Shown here in pieces: positions 25,722-34,442 of a stretch of DNA of 63,317 nt; position 1 is the first letter of the stretch, and each line of letters starts with the position of its first letter. The stretch spans positions 1 through 63,317 of the forward strand of contig DGEI01000039.1 of NCBI GenBank assembly GCA_002385885.1, given 5' to 3'. Under the pieces are notes generated by a model. That model did not search any database. It saw only the letters and a list, made by a program, of their open reading frames with translations, and was not told where the DNA came from. The translations under genes and the position numbers were made by a program. The DNA comes from Firmicutes bacterium UBA3930. GTDB lineage: Bacteria; Bacillota; Clostridia; Caldicoprobacterales; Caldicoprobacteraceae.

Positions 25722-27611
25722 ATGGAATTCTATGCTGGTTATTACGATGTTATAGTAGTTGGGGCCGGGCATGCGGGTTGTGAAGCTGCTCTTGCTGCTG
25801 CGCGTTTAGGATGTAAAACGGCAGTGTTTTCAATAAGCTTGGAGGGAATAGCTTTACTGGCATGTAACCCGTCAATAGGAGGAACTTCAAAAGGGCATCT
25901 GGTCAGGGAAATTGATGCTCTCGGAGGACAGATAGGATTAAACACAGACAAAACTTTCATTCAAATAAGGATGTTGAATACGGGAAAAGGACCGGCTGTA
26001 CATTCATTGAGAGCACAGGCAGATAAAAGGAATTACCATATTTCGATGAAACAGACACTGGAAAACCAGGTTAACCTGGATGTAAAACAGGGCGAAGTAA
26101 AAGCCATCAAGACACATGGGAACCGGATAGATGGAATTGTATTGACTACGGGTGAATACTACAAATGTCGTGCTGTAGTAATAGCAACAGGTGTTTACTT
26201 AAAATCCAGGATTATTATTGGGGAGTTTTCTGCAAACAGTGGACCGTCAGGCCTTTTCCCGGCCAATTATTTATCCCAATGCTTAATTGATCTTGGATTT
26301 AAGCTCAATAGATTTAAGACCGGAACCCCGGCCCGGGTCAATAGAAGAAGCATTGATTTTACAAAGATGAAAGAGCAGCCCGGAGATGAATTAATAATTC
26401 CTTTTTCATTTATGAGCGGCAGTATTGCAAGGGAACAGGTACCTTGCTGGCTTACTTATACAAATTCCCGTACACATGAGATAATAAGACAAAATTTGCA
26501 CCGCTCCCCCCTCTATTCCGGCATGATAGAGGGCGTAGGGGCCAGATATTGTCCTTCTATAGAGGACAAAGTTGTGAAATTCAAAGACAAGGAAAGCCAT
26601 CAGATATTTATCGAACCGGAGGGACTGGATACTCAGGAAATGTATGTACAAGGGCTGTCGACCAGCATGCCTGTAGATGTCCAAATTGCTATGTACCGCA
26701 CAGTGCCGGGTCTGGAAAATGTGGAGATAATGCGTCCGGCTTATGCTATTGAGTATGATTGTATTGATTCCACTCAGTTGAAACTATCCCTGGAAAGCAA
26801 GGATATTGACGGATTGTTTTTTGCCGGTCAGATTAACGGAAGTTCGGGATATGAAGAAGCTGCTGCCCAGGGTATAATAGCCGGAATAAACTCAGTTCAG
26901 TATATAGAAGGCAAGCCTCCTCTGATACTGGACAGATCCCAGGCATATATTGGTGTACTGATTGATGATCTGGTTACAAAAGGGACCAAAGAACCTTACA
27001 GAATGATGACCTCAAGAGCTGAATACAGATTATTGCTAAGGCAGGATAATGCTGATATGAGATTGACAGAGATTGGCCGGAGAATTGGTCTGGTGGATGA
27101 TGAGCGGTATGATAGATATATGAGAAAAAAGGAATTGGTGGAAAAAGAGATGGAAAGAATTAAAGAAATTATAATATCACCAACCGAAAGAATCCTTGAA
27201 TTCATGGAACGAAAAGGAACTTCCCTGATAAAAAGCGGGATTACCCTTTATGATCTGCTGAAACGGCCGGAGATTAAATATGATGATTTGCAAAAAATCG
27301 GACTGGATAACAAGGAACTCAGCAGGCAGGAACGGGAACAGGTTGAGATCCAGGTAAAATACGAAGGCTATATAAAGAAACAGATAAGACAGGCTGAACA
27401 ATTTAAAAAAATGGAAAACAGAATTATTCCTGAAAATATTGTGTATGAAGATATTCGGGGACTCAGGATTGAAGCCAGGCAAAAGCTTAATGAAATTAAG
27501 CCCCGTTCAATAGGCCAGGCATCAAGAATTTCCGGGGTTTCTCCTGCTGACATTTCAGTTTTAATGGTATACCTTGAAAAAATGAGGAGGCAAAGGATTC
27601 TTGAAGAATAA
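25722..27611 (+). CDS. mnmG: tRNA uridine-5-carboxymethylaminomethyl modification enzyme MnmG
   Basis: 629 aa from ATG 25722 (8 nt after AGAGGG; the TTG at 25716 is less likely). FAD-dependent partner of MnmE. The dinucleotide site DVIVVGAGHAGCEAALAAAR is near residues 9-28, ACNPSIGGTSKGHLVREIDA and the RMLNTGKGPAVHSLRAQADK segment follow, and SRAEYRLLLRQDNAD is the second signature. The helical C-terminus ends in SPADISVLMVYLEK. Length is normal. It overlaps rsmG by 11 nt. Confidence 0.96.
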   Translation: MEFYAGYYDVIVVGAGHAGCEAALAAARLGCKTAVFSISLEGIALLACNPSIGGTSKGHLVREIDALGGQIGLNTDKTFIQIRMLNTGKGPAVHSLRAQADKRNYHISMKQTLENQVNLDVKQGEVKAIKTHGNRIDGIVLTTGEYYKCRAVVIATGVYLKSRIIIGEFSANSGPSGLFPANYLSQCLIDLGFKLNRFKTGTPARVNRRSIDFTKMKEQPGDELIIPFSFMSGSIAREQVPCWLTYTNSRTHEIIRQNLHRSPLYSGMIEGVGARYCPSIEDKVVKFKDKESHQIFIEPEGLDTQEMYVQGLSTSMPVDVQIAMYRTVPGLENVEIMRPAYAIEYDCIDSTQLKLSLESKDIDGLFFAGQINGSSGYEEAAAQGIIAGINSVQYIEGKPPLILDRSQAYIGVLIDDLVTKGTKEPYRMMTSRAEYRLLLRQDNADMRLTEIGRRIGLVDDERYDRYMRKKELVEKEMERIKEIIISPTERILEFMERKGTSLIKSGITLYDLLKRPEIKYDDLQKIGLDNKELSRQEREQVEIQVKYEGYIKKQIRQAEQFKKMENRIIPENIVYEDIRGLRIEARQKLNEIKPRSIGQASRISGVSPADISVLMVYLEKMRRQRILEE

Positions 27612-28320
27612 AGAAGAAATTCTTAAGTCCGGACTTTTGAAATATAATATTGTTCCGGATGATCAAATATTAAGCAGTTTCTTGAAATATATGGAGCTGC
27701 TTATAGAGAAAAATAAAACCATTAATCTGACAGCCATAAATGATCCTAAGGAGATTATTGTTGAACATTTTTTCGATTCTTTATCGGTATTAAAACTGAA
27801 CATAATCAAACCCGGTATGAAGATGATCGATATTGGTACCGGAGCCGGCTTCCCCGGACTGCCAATAAAAATTGTTATGACTGATATTGAAACAACACTT
27901 GTAGATTCATCAAAAAAACGTGTAAATTTTGTACGGCATGTAATAAATACACTTGGTCTGAAAGGTACAGCCGTAATTCATGACAGAGCCGAAGTATTGG
28001 CAAGAGATAAGGAATATCGTGAACAATACGATGTAGTTGTATCCCGTGCTGTTGCGCATACCAGGGTATTATGCGAATACTGTTTACCCTTTATAAAAAA
28101 GGGCGGATTTTTTTTGGCATATAAAGGACCGGGTATAAATGATGAAATCCTGTTTTCTGAAAATGCAATAGAGATGCTTGGAGGTGAGCTGACAGGAATA
28201 AAAGAAGTTGAAGTTCCATTTTCTAAAAAAACTTATAATATAGTTATAATAAAAAAGAGAAAACAGACACCGGATAAATACCCCCGTTCTTCAAATAAGA
28301 TAAAAAAATCGCCATTATAA
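27601..28320 (+). CDS. rsmG: 16S rRNA (guanine-527-N7) methyltransferase
   Basis: 239 aa from TTG 27601, 10 nt after AGGAGG and inside the end of mnmG. The SAM site DIGTGAGFPGLPIKI is near residues 77-91, followed by VDSSKKRVNFV and later VVSRAVAHTRVLCEYCLPF, the RsmG pattern. It methylates G527 in 16S rRNA; loss gives low-level streptomycin resistance in other bacteria. The stop lies in a palindromic terminator that ends the mnmE-mnmG-rsmG group. Confidence 0.95.
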   Translation: MKNKEEILKSGLLKYNIVPDDQILSSFLKYMELLIEKNKTINLTAINDPKEIIVEHFFDSLSVLKLNIIKPGMKMIDIGTGAGFPGLPIKIVMTDIETTLVDSSKKRVNFVRHVINTLGLKGTAVIHDRAEVLARDKEYREQYDVVVSRAVAHTRVLCEYCLPFIKKGGFFLAYKGPGINDEILFSENAIEMLGGELTGIKEVEVPFSKKTYNIVIIKKRKQTPDKYPRSSNKIKKSPL

Positions 28321-28333
28321 TGGCGATTTTTTT
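28302..28333 (+). terminator. Terminator of rsmG
   Basis: A 32-base perfect palindrome of the form A7-TCGCCATTA / TAATGGCGA-T7 spans the rsmG stop codon and ends in a T-run. Confidence 0.9.
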
Positions 28334-28473
28334 ATAATAACATAGAAAAATGATGAATAATGAAGAAAACATGAGAAAACAAAATAAAACAAGAAATAAA
28401 TCAATAAAAAGAAATAATAAGAAGGAATTTAACAAGATATGGAGAATAGAATATAAAGAATGGGGGCGGTTAT

Positions 28474-29316
28474 ATGATAAAAATTAAAAGTATACAAAAT
28501 ATAAAAAGCAACTTGTCGGAAAAAAGCAGGATTGTACAGGAAATTCCTATCGAACGAATAAGACCGAATCCTTACCAGCCACGAAAAGAGTTTCCGAAGC
28601 AGACTCTGGAAGAATTATCCATGTCAATAAGAGAATATGGATTATTACAGCCCATAACTGTGAGAAGAATAAGTAATGACATATATGAATTGGTAGCCGG
28701 AGAAAGACGGCTGAAAGCAAGTAAAATGATCGGGATGAAAAGCATACCTGCTATTGTAATAACTACTCATGAAAGGGATTCAGCAATTCTTGCAATGATT
28801 GAAAATTTGCAAAGAGAAGATCTGCATTATTTTGATGAAGCCGTTGGATACGCGTCCTTGATAAATGATCATGGTTTTACTCAGGAAGAGCTGGCTAAGA
28901 AGATAGGGAAAAATCAATCAACAATAGCTAATAAAATAAGGTTGTTAAAATTGCCAGAGAGCATTAAAAAACTTATTTTAATGAATAATTTGACAGAAAG
29001 ACATGCCAGGGCATTGCTAAGGCTTCCTGATGACGAATTAAAAATGAAAGTAGTTAAACAGATTATAAGAAAGAAATATAATGTAAAAGATACTGAGATG
29101 CTGATAACAAGAATACTGAGTAAATTGCAATTAAATGAGTCTAATTCACCCAAACATATGAAAGTGCATAGATATTACGGCGATACCAGGATTTTTATAA
29201 ACACTATAAAAAAAGCCGTTAACATGATAAAAGATTACGGTTTAAAGCCGCAGATTACACAAAAAGACTACGAAGACAGTATAGAGATTATTGTAAAAAT
29301 TCCAAAAGAATCCTAA
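28474..29316 (+). CDS. noc: Nucleoid occlusion protein Noc (ParB paralogue)
   Basis: 280 aa ParB-family DNA-binding protein. The ParB N-terminal CTP/DNA clamp region is seen as RPNPYQPRKEF, LVAGERRLKASKM and ENLQREDLHYFDEA, with a helix-turn-helix FTQEELAKKIGKNQSTIANK near residues 133-152. It differs from the second ParB-like gene (30306) by a short N-terminus with IKSIQNIKSN in place of KRGLGKGLDAL, and its place between rsmG and parA is that of noc. Noc stops division over the nucleoid in Bacillus. The membrane-targeting N-terminal helix of Bacillus Noc is not obvious here, so the function is less certain than the family. ATG at 28474 follows GGGGGCGG. Confidence 0.85.
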   Translation: MIKIKSIQNIKSNLSEKSRIVQEIPIERIRPNPYQPRKEFPKQTLEELSMSIREYGLLQPITVRRISNDIYELVAGERRLKASKMIGMKSIPAIVITTHERDSAILAMIENLQREDLHYFDEAVGYASLINDHGFTQEELAKKIGKNQSTIANKIRLLKLPESIKKLILMNNLTERHARALLRLPDDELKMKVVKQIIRKKYNVKDTEMLITRILSKLQLNESNSPKHMKVHRYYGDTRIFINTIKKAVNMIKDYGLKPQITQKDYEDSIEIIVKIPKES

Positions 29317-29319
29317 AAG

Positions 29320-29361
29320 AAAAGCATGGTTTTCGAAAACTCGAAACTGTGCTTTTTTGTT
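29320..29361 (+). terminator. Terminator after noc
   Basis: AAAAGCATGGTTT pairs with AAACTGTGCTTTT (two wobbles), with CGA/TCG extending the stem inside, then TTTTTTG. parA has its own start 170 bases on. Confidence 0.75.
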
Positions 29362-29531
29362 TTTGGAAAGGGTTAAAAAGCATATACGAAAGAAAACAAG
29401 AAAATACGGTTTATGAAGGAAAACAAATAAAAGAGTGGCTAAATAAGAAAAAAAACATAAAATAAACTTTAATCTGATTTGATTATCTAATATAATATAA
29501 AATAAGAATGGAGCAAAAAGGGGATGTTTCA

Positions 29532-30305
29532 ATGTCCAGAATAATATCTATTGCCAATCAAAAAGGGGGAGTAGGCAAAACAACAACCAATGTAAATTTA
29601 AGCGCCTGTTTAGCAGATAAAGGAAAAAGGATACTGGTTATTGACATAGATCCACAGGGAAATACAACCAGCGGCTTTGGAATTGAGAAGGAATTAATTG
29701 AGTACTCAATATATGATGTACTAATAAACGGAATGGATATAAACAAGGCAATTGTAAAAACGGAAATAAGCAACCTGGATATTATCATTTCGAAATTAGA
29801 ATTGGCCGGTGCCGAAATTGAACTTGTACCTATGATGGCAAGGGAAACCATATTAAAAAAGGCTATTGGTGATATAGAAAAAGAATATGATTACATATTT
29901 ATTGATTGTCCCCCCTCTCTTGGATTGTTAACGATCAACGCATTGACTGCATCGGATAAAGTAATTGTTCCTATACAGTGTGAATACTATGCTTTGGAAG
30001 GCTTAAGCCAGCTGCTGAATACGATAAATCTTGTAAAAAAGAACCTGAACCCGTCTCTGGAAATAGAAGGTGTTGTATTGACTATGTTCGATGCGAGAAC
30101 AAATTTATCCATACAAGTCGTAGAAGATGTAAAGAAACATTTCCGAAACAAAGTTTACAGATCCATAATACCAAGGAATGTCCGATTAGGTGAAGCCCCG
30201 AGTCATGGAATGCCTATTATTTTATACGATCCCAAATGCGTGGGAGCGGTAGCATACTGCGAATTAGCAGAAGAATTTTTGGAAAACAATGAGGAGATGA
30301 TTTAG
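29532..30305 (+). CDS. parA: Chromosome partitioning ATPase ParA (Soj)
   Basis: 257 aa from ATG 29532, which follows AAGGGG by 8 nt; an ATG 24 bases earlier lacks a ribosome site. Deviant Walker A KGGVGKTTTNVNL is near residues 11-23 and FIDCPPSLGLLTINAL is Walker B. It is the short Soj type without an N-terminal DNA-binding domain. With ParB it drives origin segregation and in Bacillus regulates DnaA. parB begins directly after the stop codon. Confidence 0.95.
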   Translation: MSRIISIANQKGGVGKTTTNVNLSACLADKGKRILVIDIDPQGNTTSGFGIEKELIEYSIYDVLINGMDINKAIVKTEISNLDIIISKLELAGAEIELVPMMARETILKKAIGDIEKEYDYIFIDCPPSLGLLTINALTASDKVIVPIQCEYYALEGLSQLLNTINLVKKNLNPSLEIEGVVLTMFDARTNLSIQVVEDVKKHFRNKVYRSIIPRNVRLGEAPSHGMPIILYDPKCVGAVAYCELAEEFLENNEEMI

Positions 30306-31163
30306 ATGGCAAAGCGTGGATTAGGAAAAGGATTGGATGCGCTGCTTTCTTCTTATGAGGAAGTTGAAAGCAATATGGATAATAATTATATAAATGAAAT
30401 AAGTATAAATCTAATTGATCCAAATAGCGAACAGCCGCGGAAAAAATTTGATCAGGACAGAATTAGAGAACTTGCTGAATCAATTAAGCAGCACGGTATT
30501 GTACAACCTATAATAGTCAAGCCAAATAACGACAGATATTTGATTGTAGTAGGAGAAAGAAGATGGCGGGCAGCAAGGATAGCCGGATTAACTCATATTC
30601 CGGCTATAATACGGGATACTGATAAAAAAGAGATTATAGAGATTGCTTTGATTGAAAATATTCAGCGTGAGGATTTAAATCCTATTGAGGAAGCACAGGG
30701 AATAAAACAATTGATAGATGAATACGGACTGACCCAGGAAGAGGTGGCTGAGAGAATAGGATGGAGCAGGCCCGCTGTAACAAATTCATTAAGAATACTA
30801 ACATTAAGTGATGAAATAATAGAATATATTGAAAATGGAATGATTACCTCCGGACACGCAAGGGCATTATTAAGTATAAAAGACGAAAACAAACGAGAAA
30901 TTTTGGCAAAAAAGATAATAGAGAATAATTTAAGCGTCCGGGAAACAGAAAACATTGCAAAGAAATTAAATGATGGTAAACAACAAAGAAGAAGGCGTGA
31001 AAAGGATAACAAGCCAGGCTATATAAAAGAGATAGAAGAAAGCTTAGAAGACTATTTTGGAACAAAGGTAACAATAACTCATGGAAGAAAAAAAGGAACA
31101 ATTCAAATTGAGTATTACAGCGACACAGATCTTGAAAGAATAATGGAGCGAATGAAACAATAA
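30306..31163 (+). CDS. parB: Chromosome partitioning protein ParB (Spo0J)
   Basis: 285 aa. It starts MAKRGLGKGLDALLSSYEE, the ParA-stimulating N-terminus, then PRKKFDQDRI, VVGERRWRAARIAG (CTP site) and LIENIQREDLNPIEEAQG, with a helix-turn-helix LTQEEVAERIGWSRPAVTNS. The C-terminal dimer domain is DYFGTKVTI plus a basic tail. It binds parS and spreads as a CTP-dependent clamp. Two perfect parS sites lie 3 and 26 bases past its stop codon. ATG at 30306 follows GAGGAG of the parA end. Confidence 0.96.
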   Translation: MAKRGLGKGLDALLSSYEEVESNMDNNYINEISINLIDPNSEQPRKKFDQDRIRELAESIKQHGIVQPIIVKPNNDRYLIVVGERRWRAARIAGLTHIPAIIRDTDKKEIIEIALIENIQREDLNPIEEAQGIKQLIDEYGLTQEEVAERIGWSRPAVTNSLRILTLSDEIIEYIENGMITSGHARALLSIKDENKREILAKKIIENNLSVRETENIAKKLNDGKQQRRRREKDNKPGYIKEIEESLEDYFGTKVTITHGRKKGTIQIEYYSDTDLERIMERMKQ

Positions 31164-31166
31164 AAA

Positions 31167-31205
31167 TGTTTCACGTGAAACATTTTTATTGTTTCACGTG
31201 AAACA
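31167..31205. other. parS: Two tandem parS sites
   Basis: TGTTTCACGTGAAACA occurs at 31167-31182 and again at 31190-31205, 23 bases start to start. Both match the consensus 16-mer perfectly. Each site is palindromic and could also form a hairpin in the parB transcript; T-rich bases follow the first. These are ParB loading sites about 10 kb from oriC. Confidence 0.95.
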
Positions 31206-31459
31206 CTGAAGGAAATGCCATTGTGCTGCATATTTTGCGCATAGTTGCATTTACTATATAAACATATGTCAGTTTTTCATTTTTGTATATATAAATCAGA
31301 TCCATTTATGGATAAGCATATATTATTTCTCTTCTATGTCTTATCAATTCTATCAAACATTCCGAAATAACTGGTTTTCTGATTTTGTTTTATCAATCAA
31401 ACTGAAAACAACGTTTATTGCTGTACCGGTGTATTAGCAAAATTTATTCTAAAATATAA
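31206..31459. other. Intergenic region after parS
   Basis: About 250 AT-rich bases between the convergent parB and cvpA-like genes. I see no gene and no strong hairpin apart from parS. Confidence 0.5.
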
Positions 31460-32164
31460 TTAAAAATACCCTTTGACCACATTGGTAAAAATATTATATT
31501 TAAAGAAAAAATTGCTAATCATGGATTCTTCAATATATTTATATATATTATCAAAGGGGGCTAGCGTCAGAAACATCGGGACCAGTGAAGCAAGGAAAAA
31601 TACCAGGAATATGCCGTTTATAATACCAAGAAGAGCGCCAAACAAGTGGTCATTTCTTTTGAGTACGGGCAATCCAAAAACTTCTTTTGCAATTGATATG
31701 AGAACAGCACATACAATTCTGATAAAAACAAAAAGCAATAAAAAACAGATCATATTCAATATAATACACGCAACAGTATGATTGAAATAATCTCCTATAC
31801 TGCTCAGATTATCAAATCTTAGATCGTTTAAATTGGATAATATAAGACGATCAAACGGGGATGGAAGTTTTGCACGGCCAACTATGGAGTTTATCTGTTC
31901 CTGGCTCAATGATATTACTGATAGGGTTCTTTCTTCAAATAATTCAATTTTTGATGCACCCTCAGTATAATGGATAATTCTGTCCAGCAGATCCGGATGG
32001 CTGCTGACAAGTATTTTTGCTAACAGGGGATAAAAAATAAATGAACCTAACCATGAAATAAAAAAAGATATAACACCTAAAGCAGAGGCAACAAATCCGT
32101 TATATATGCCATATAAAGATGATATAAACAGAATAGTTAATGTAAAATAATCTATATAATTCAT
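31460..32164 (-). CDS. CvpA family membrane protein
   Basis: 234 aa. It starts MNYIDYFTLTILFISSLYGI with four to five membrane segments, a soluble loop of about 80 residues (about 60-120) and a C-terminal pair of helices (LFGALLGIINGIFLVFFLAS). The pattern LYGIYNGFVASALGVISFFI matches CvpA/colicin V production proteins, which in other bacteria affect envelope stability; mechanism unknown. It starts at ATG 32164, overlapping the previous gene by ATGA, so it is the second gene of a pair. Confidence 0.7.
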   Translation of the reverse strand: MNYIDYFTLTILFISSLYGIYNGFVASALGVISFFISWLGSFIFYPLLAKILVSSHPDLLDRIIHYTEGASKIELFEERTLSVISLSQEQINSIVGRAKLPSPFDRLILSNLNDLRFDNLSSIGDYFNHTVACIILNMICFLLLFVFIRIVCAVLISIAKEVFGLPVLKRNDHLFGALLGIINGIFLVFFLASLVPMFLTLAPFDNIYKYIEESMISNFFFKYNIFTNVVKGYF

Positions 32165-33294
32165 GTATTTTCATCCTTTCGAGTGCCAGATTTACCTAGT
32201 ATGTATGTGTGAAGAAGATTATTTCTATCTATGACATACATATTATTTGGTGAAAAAGGAGTCCAGTAAAGCCTGGTAGGAGAAATATTCAGCGCGTATC
32301 TTCTGTCAATGCTTCCTTTCCTGCTTATTACAGCTATATTGCTTTTATCAAGGGCAAGAATATATCCATCTTTATATGCCTGTATGCTTGTTAGGCCGGA
32401 TGGAAACACCATTGTTTCCATATCGCCATTTTCATTTATGTATACTGCATTTGCCTTATTAAATCTTGCTTTATTAAAATAGAGTAAAAGCTCGCTGTTA
32501 ATGCCGGCATGCTGATGGATATAACTGTTGGGGCCATGTAAAGACCACATAAGGGAGCCATCAATATTGTAACACATTATCTGGTGAATGCCAATTAGTG
32601 CAATACGGTTTTGTACATTGTATATTTTATAAAACGCAGCATCGTCAAGAGACAAAACTCCAAAGGGAGAGTTGCCATCGGCAAAATAAAAAACCCGTGT
32701 GGAAGGATTAGGAGTATCGGTAGCTATAGTAAGAATGGAAATCAGCTTGTTCGAATAACCATATGAAGCATCCAGAAAAGAAGAGTGTTCCATACCACTT
32801 AAATCAGCAGGAATATAATCTCCTTTTTTTAGAAGTTGGGGTTTTAGCTGATTGTTTGAGTCCTTTAATACAAATAATAGCATATCGTCTAATTCCTTTA
32901 TATCCCATCCGTCAAATTCTTCAGGGATCTCGTAAACCAGTTCAAAAGGTATTTTGGATGTACTGTATATATATCTGTTATTAACCAGTACATAATTGTC
33001 GGTTGACATATTAATAATGGGTTGAACTCCCATATTTTCCAGATCTTGCTGAGCAAAGGGCAGACTCATTTCGGCACCATCATATGTAAAGAATTTAGTA
33101 TCGCCGGACGTAACTGCGAATCCGTTTCGAAAAAAATGCATTTTTGCATTGTCATCCAATTGTATCGGCATAGCAGAGTCAGATGCGAATAAAGTTTCAT
33201 GCCTGTTAAAAAAATCAGGCCTAACAAAATATAGCCCCGTTACGACAGCTGCAGCTATAAAAAATAAAACCAGAATTATCTTTATAAATTTCAT
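32161..33294 (-). CDS. Membrane-anchored protein of unknown function with beta-propeller-like repeats
   Basis: 377 aa from ATG 33294, 5 nt after GGAGG; the longer open frame has no such site. One N-terminal membrane segment (about residues 4-24, KIILVLFFIAAAVVTGLYFV) leaves the rest outside. The exterior part is rich in short strand motifs repeated about every 40 residues, such as FFRNGFAVTSGDTKFFTYDG and KDGYILALDKSNIAVISRKG, which resemble blades of a WD40/PQQ-like propeller. I do not recognise a named family. Coupling to the CvpA-like gene suggests a joint envelope function. It is not a lipoprotein. Confidence 0.65.
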   Translation of the reverse strand: MKFIKIILVLFFIAAAVVTGLYFVRPDFFNRHETLFASDSAMPIQLDDNAKMHFFRNGFAVTSGDTKFFTYDGAEMSLPFAQQDLENMGVQPIINMSTDNYVLVNNRYIYSTSKIPFELVYEIPEEFDGWDIKELDDMLLFVLKDSNNQLKPQLLKKGDYIPADLSGMEHSSFLDASYGYSNKLISILTIATDTPNPSTRVFYFADGNSPFGVLSLDDAAFYKIYNVQNRIALIGIHQIMCYNIDGSLMWSLHGPNSYIHQHAGINSELLLYFNKARFNKANAVYINENGDMETMVFPSGLTSIQAYKDGYILALDKSNIAVISRKGSIDRRYALNISPTRLYWTPFSPNNMYVIDRNNLLHTYILGKSGTRKDENT

Positions 33295-33548
33295 TACAAC
33301 CTCCAACGCGATTGGGCATAAGCAGTATTTATGATGTATCAATATATTCATATTTCGTCAAAATATAAAAAATTCCTTCAAAATAATTCAATTGAGTATT
33401 ATGAATATTTTGGAAGCGTTAAAAGGCTTAAAGTATGAAGTGTATTGCAATAACCGGCATGATATTGATAAGACAGCTCGCGGTTTAATAAACGTATGGA
33501 GTACCGTATATAAGTCTTATATGACAATGAATATGTATGTCTGAAATA

Positions 33549-33839
33549 TCAAAACAATGGACCGTATAAACGGCTTTCAATTATTTTGACAATATCGTCC
33601 GGGCTTTTATCTTTAGCATTAATCAAAATTGTTCCATATGTTGCTGCATCAGTCAGTATACTGTACTGCTTACTCAGAAGTTGATTTATGTTGACCAGGG
33701 CATTGGACGCATTATCCTGATAGTAGATTAAAGCATCGACAGGCGAATTTATATCGTCATAAAAAACAGTTTTATATCCCATATTATCAAGATAATTCTT
33801 TATCTGTTCCAGTCCTCTTTGTACTGCTATGGTTTTCAC
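33549..33839 (-). CDS. YkuS family (UPF0180) protein
   Basis: 96 aa from GTG 33839. An ATG at 33860 is in frame, but GGAGGTG lies between and 9 nt before the GTG, so GTG is chosen; it gives MKTIAVQRGLEQIKNYLDNM. The pattern of an alternating helix, YKTVFYDD and a central DALIYY matches the UPF0180 family of small cytoplasmic proteins of unknown function. Its ribosome site is part of the 3' arm of a terminator-like hairpin (33847-33877), so translation or transcription may be switchable. Confidence 0.75.
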   Translation of the reverse strand: MKTIAVQRGLEQIKNYLDNMGYKTVFYDDINSPVDALIYYQDNASNALVNINQLLSKQYSILTDAATYGTILINAKDKSPDDIVKIIESRLYGPLF

Positions 33840-33846
33840 AAAAAAA

Positions 33847-33877
33847 ACACCTCCGGTCATTATTCTGACCGTAAGGT
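33847..33877 (-). terminator. Terminator-like hairpin that contains the ribosome site of the YkuS gene
   Basis: Minus strand: CACCTTACGGTCA pairs with TGACCGGAGGTG (12 bp, one bulged A, one wobble, GAATA-type loop), followed by eight T and then GTG. It is a good intrinsic terminator for the DUF4446 gene 38 bases upstream, and its 3' arm is the GGAGGTG of the next gene. Confidence 0.75.
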
Positions 33878-33915
33878 GATATTCTATTCAACAAAACAGG
33901 TTTGGATCCATAGAA

Positions 33916-34407
33916 TTAGCCCATAGCTTTTTCAATGGCTTCGATTTCTTCCTGGGACAATGGATAATCTGATGCTTTGTTTTTAACCGGCTTTGCATAT
34001 ATTGAAGAAGAGTTTCTGGTAAACAGGCCTGTAATCACTATTCCATCGCCTTTTTTATCAAGCAGGGCAATAGAAAAACTCAAATTACCGCCCACTTGAT
34101 CGAAGGGATTATATCTTTTTACATAAACATTTTGTAAACATGACTCCAGGTTATTAATAATAATTTTGTGATTGCTTTCCAGGTTTTCTATTCTGCTTAC
34201 TGCATTTTCCACCAAATCGATGTGTTTCAACAGCATGGCTTCAAGATTTTTATTATCCATGCCTCTCATCAGTTTTTTGTATCTTCTCATTAATCTTCTG
34301 GTTCTTATAGAGTATGCTAAAACAGCAATCAAGGATAATACCGACAGGGAAACAGCTGCAATTATAATAAAGTGATTATATTCTTCTATTATTTCATATA
34401 AATTCAT
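33916..34407 (-). CDS. DUF4446 family membrane protein
   Basis: 163 aa. One N-terminal membrane segment (about residues 13-33, FIIIAAVSLSVLSLIAVLAY), a coiled-coil-like stretch (about 45-90), then the conserved C-terminal region with YNPFDQVGGNLSFSIALLD, GIVITGLFTRNSS and YAKPV. This is the DUF4446 pattern of Clostridia and Bacilli, often found close to parB. Function is unknown. Starts at ATG 34407 and ends at the hairpin described at 33847. Confidence 0.8.
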   Translation of the reverse strand: MNLYEIIEEYNHFIIIAAVSLSVLSLIAVLAYSIRTRRLMRRYKKLMRGMDNKNLEAMLLKHIDLVENAVSRIENLESNHKIIINNLESCLQNVYVKRYNPFDQVGGNLSFSIALLDKKGDGIVITGLFTRNSSSIYAKPVKNKASDYPLSQEEIEAIEKAMG

Positions 34408-34442
34408 AATACACCCTCCATTGATAAACAGCCTTTGTTCCG

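Noticed and set aside
28474..29316. Noc-binding sites (ATTTCCCGGGAAAT)
   Set aside because: Looked for around noc and the origin by eye and not seen; such sites are usually spread over the chromosome.
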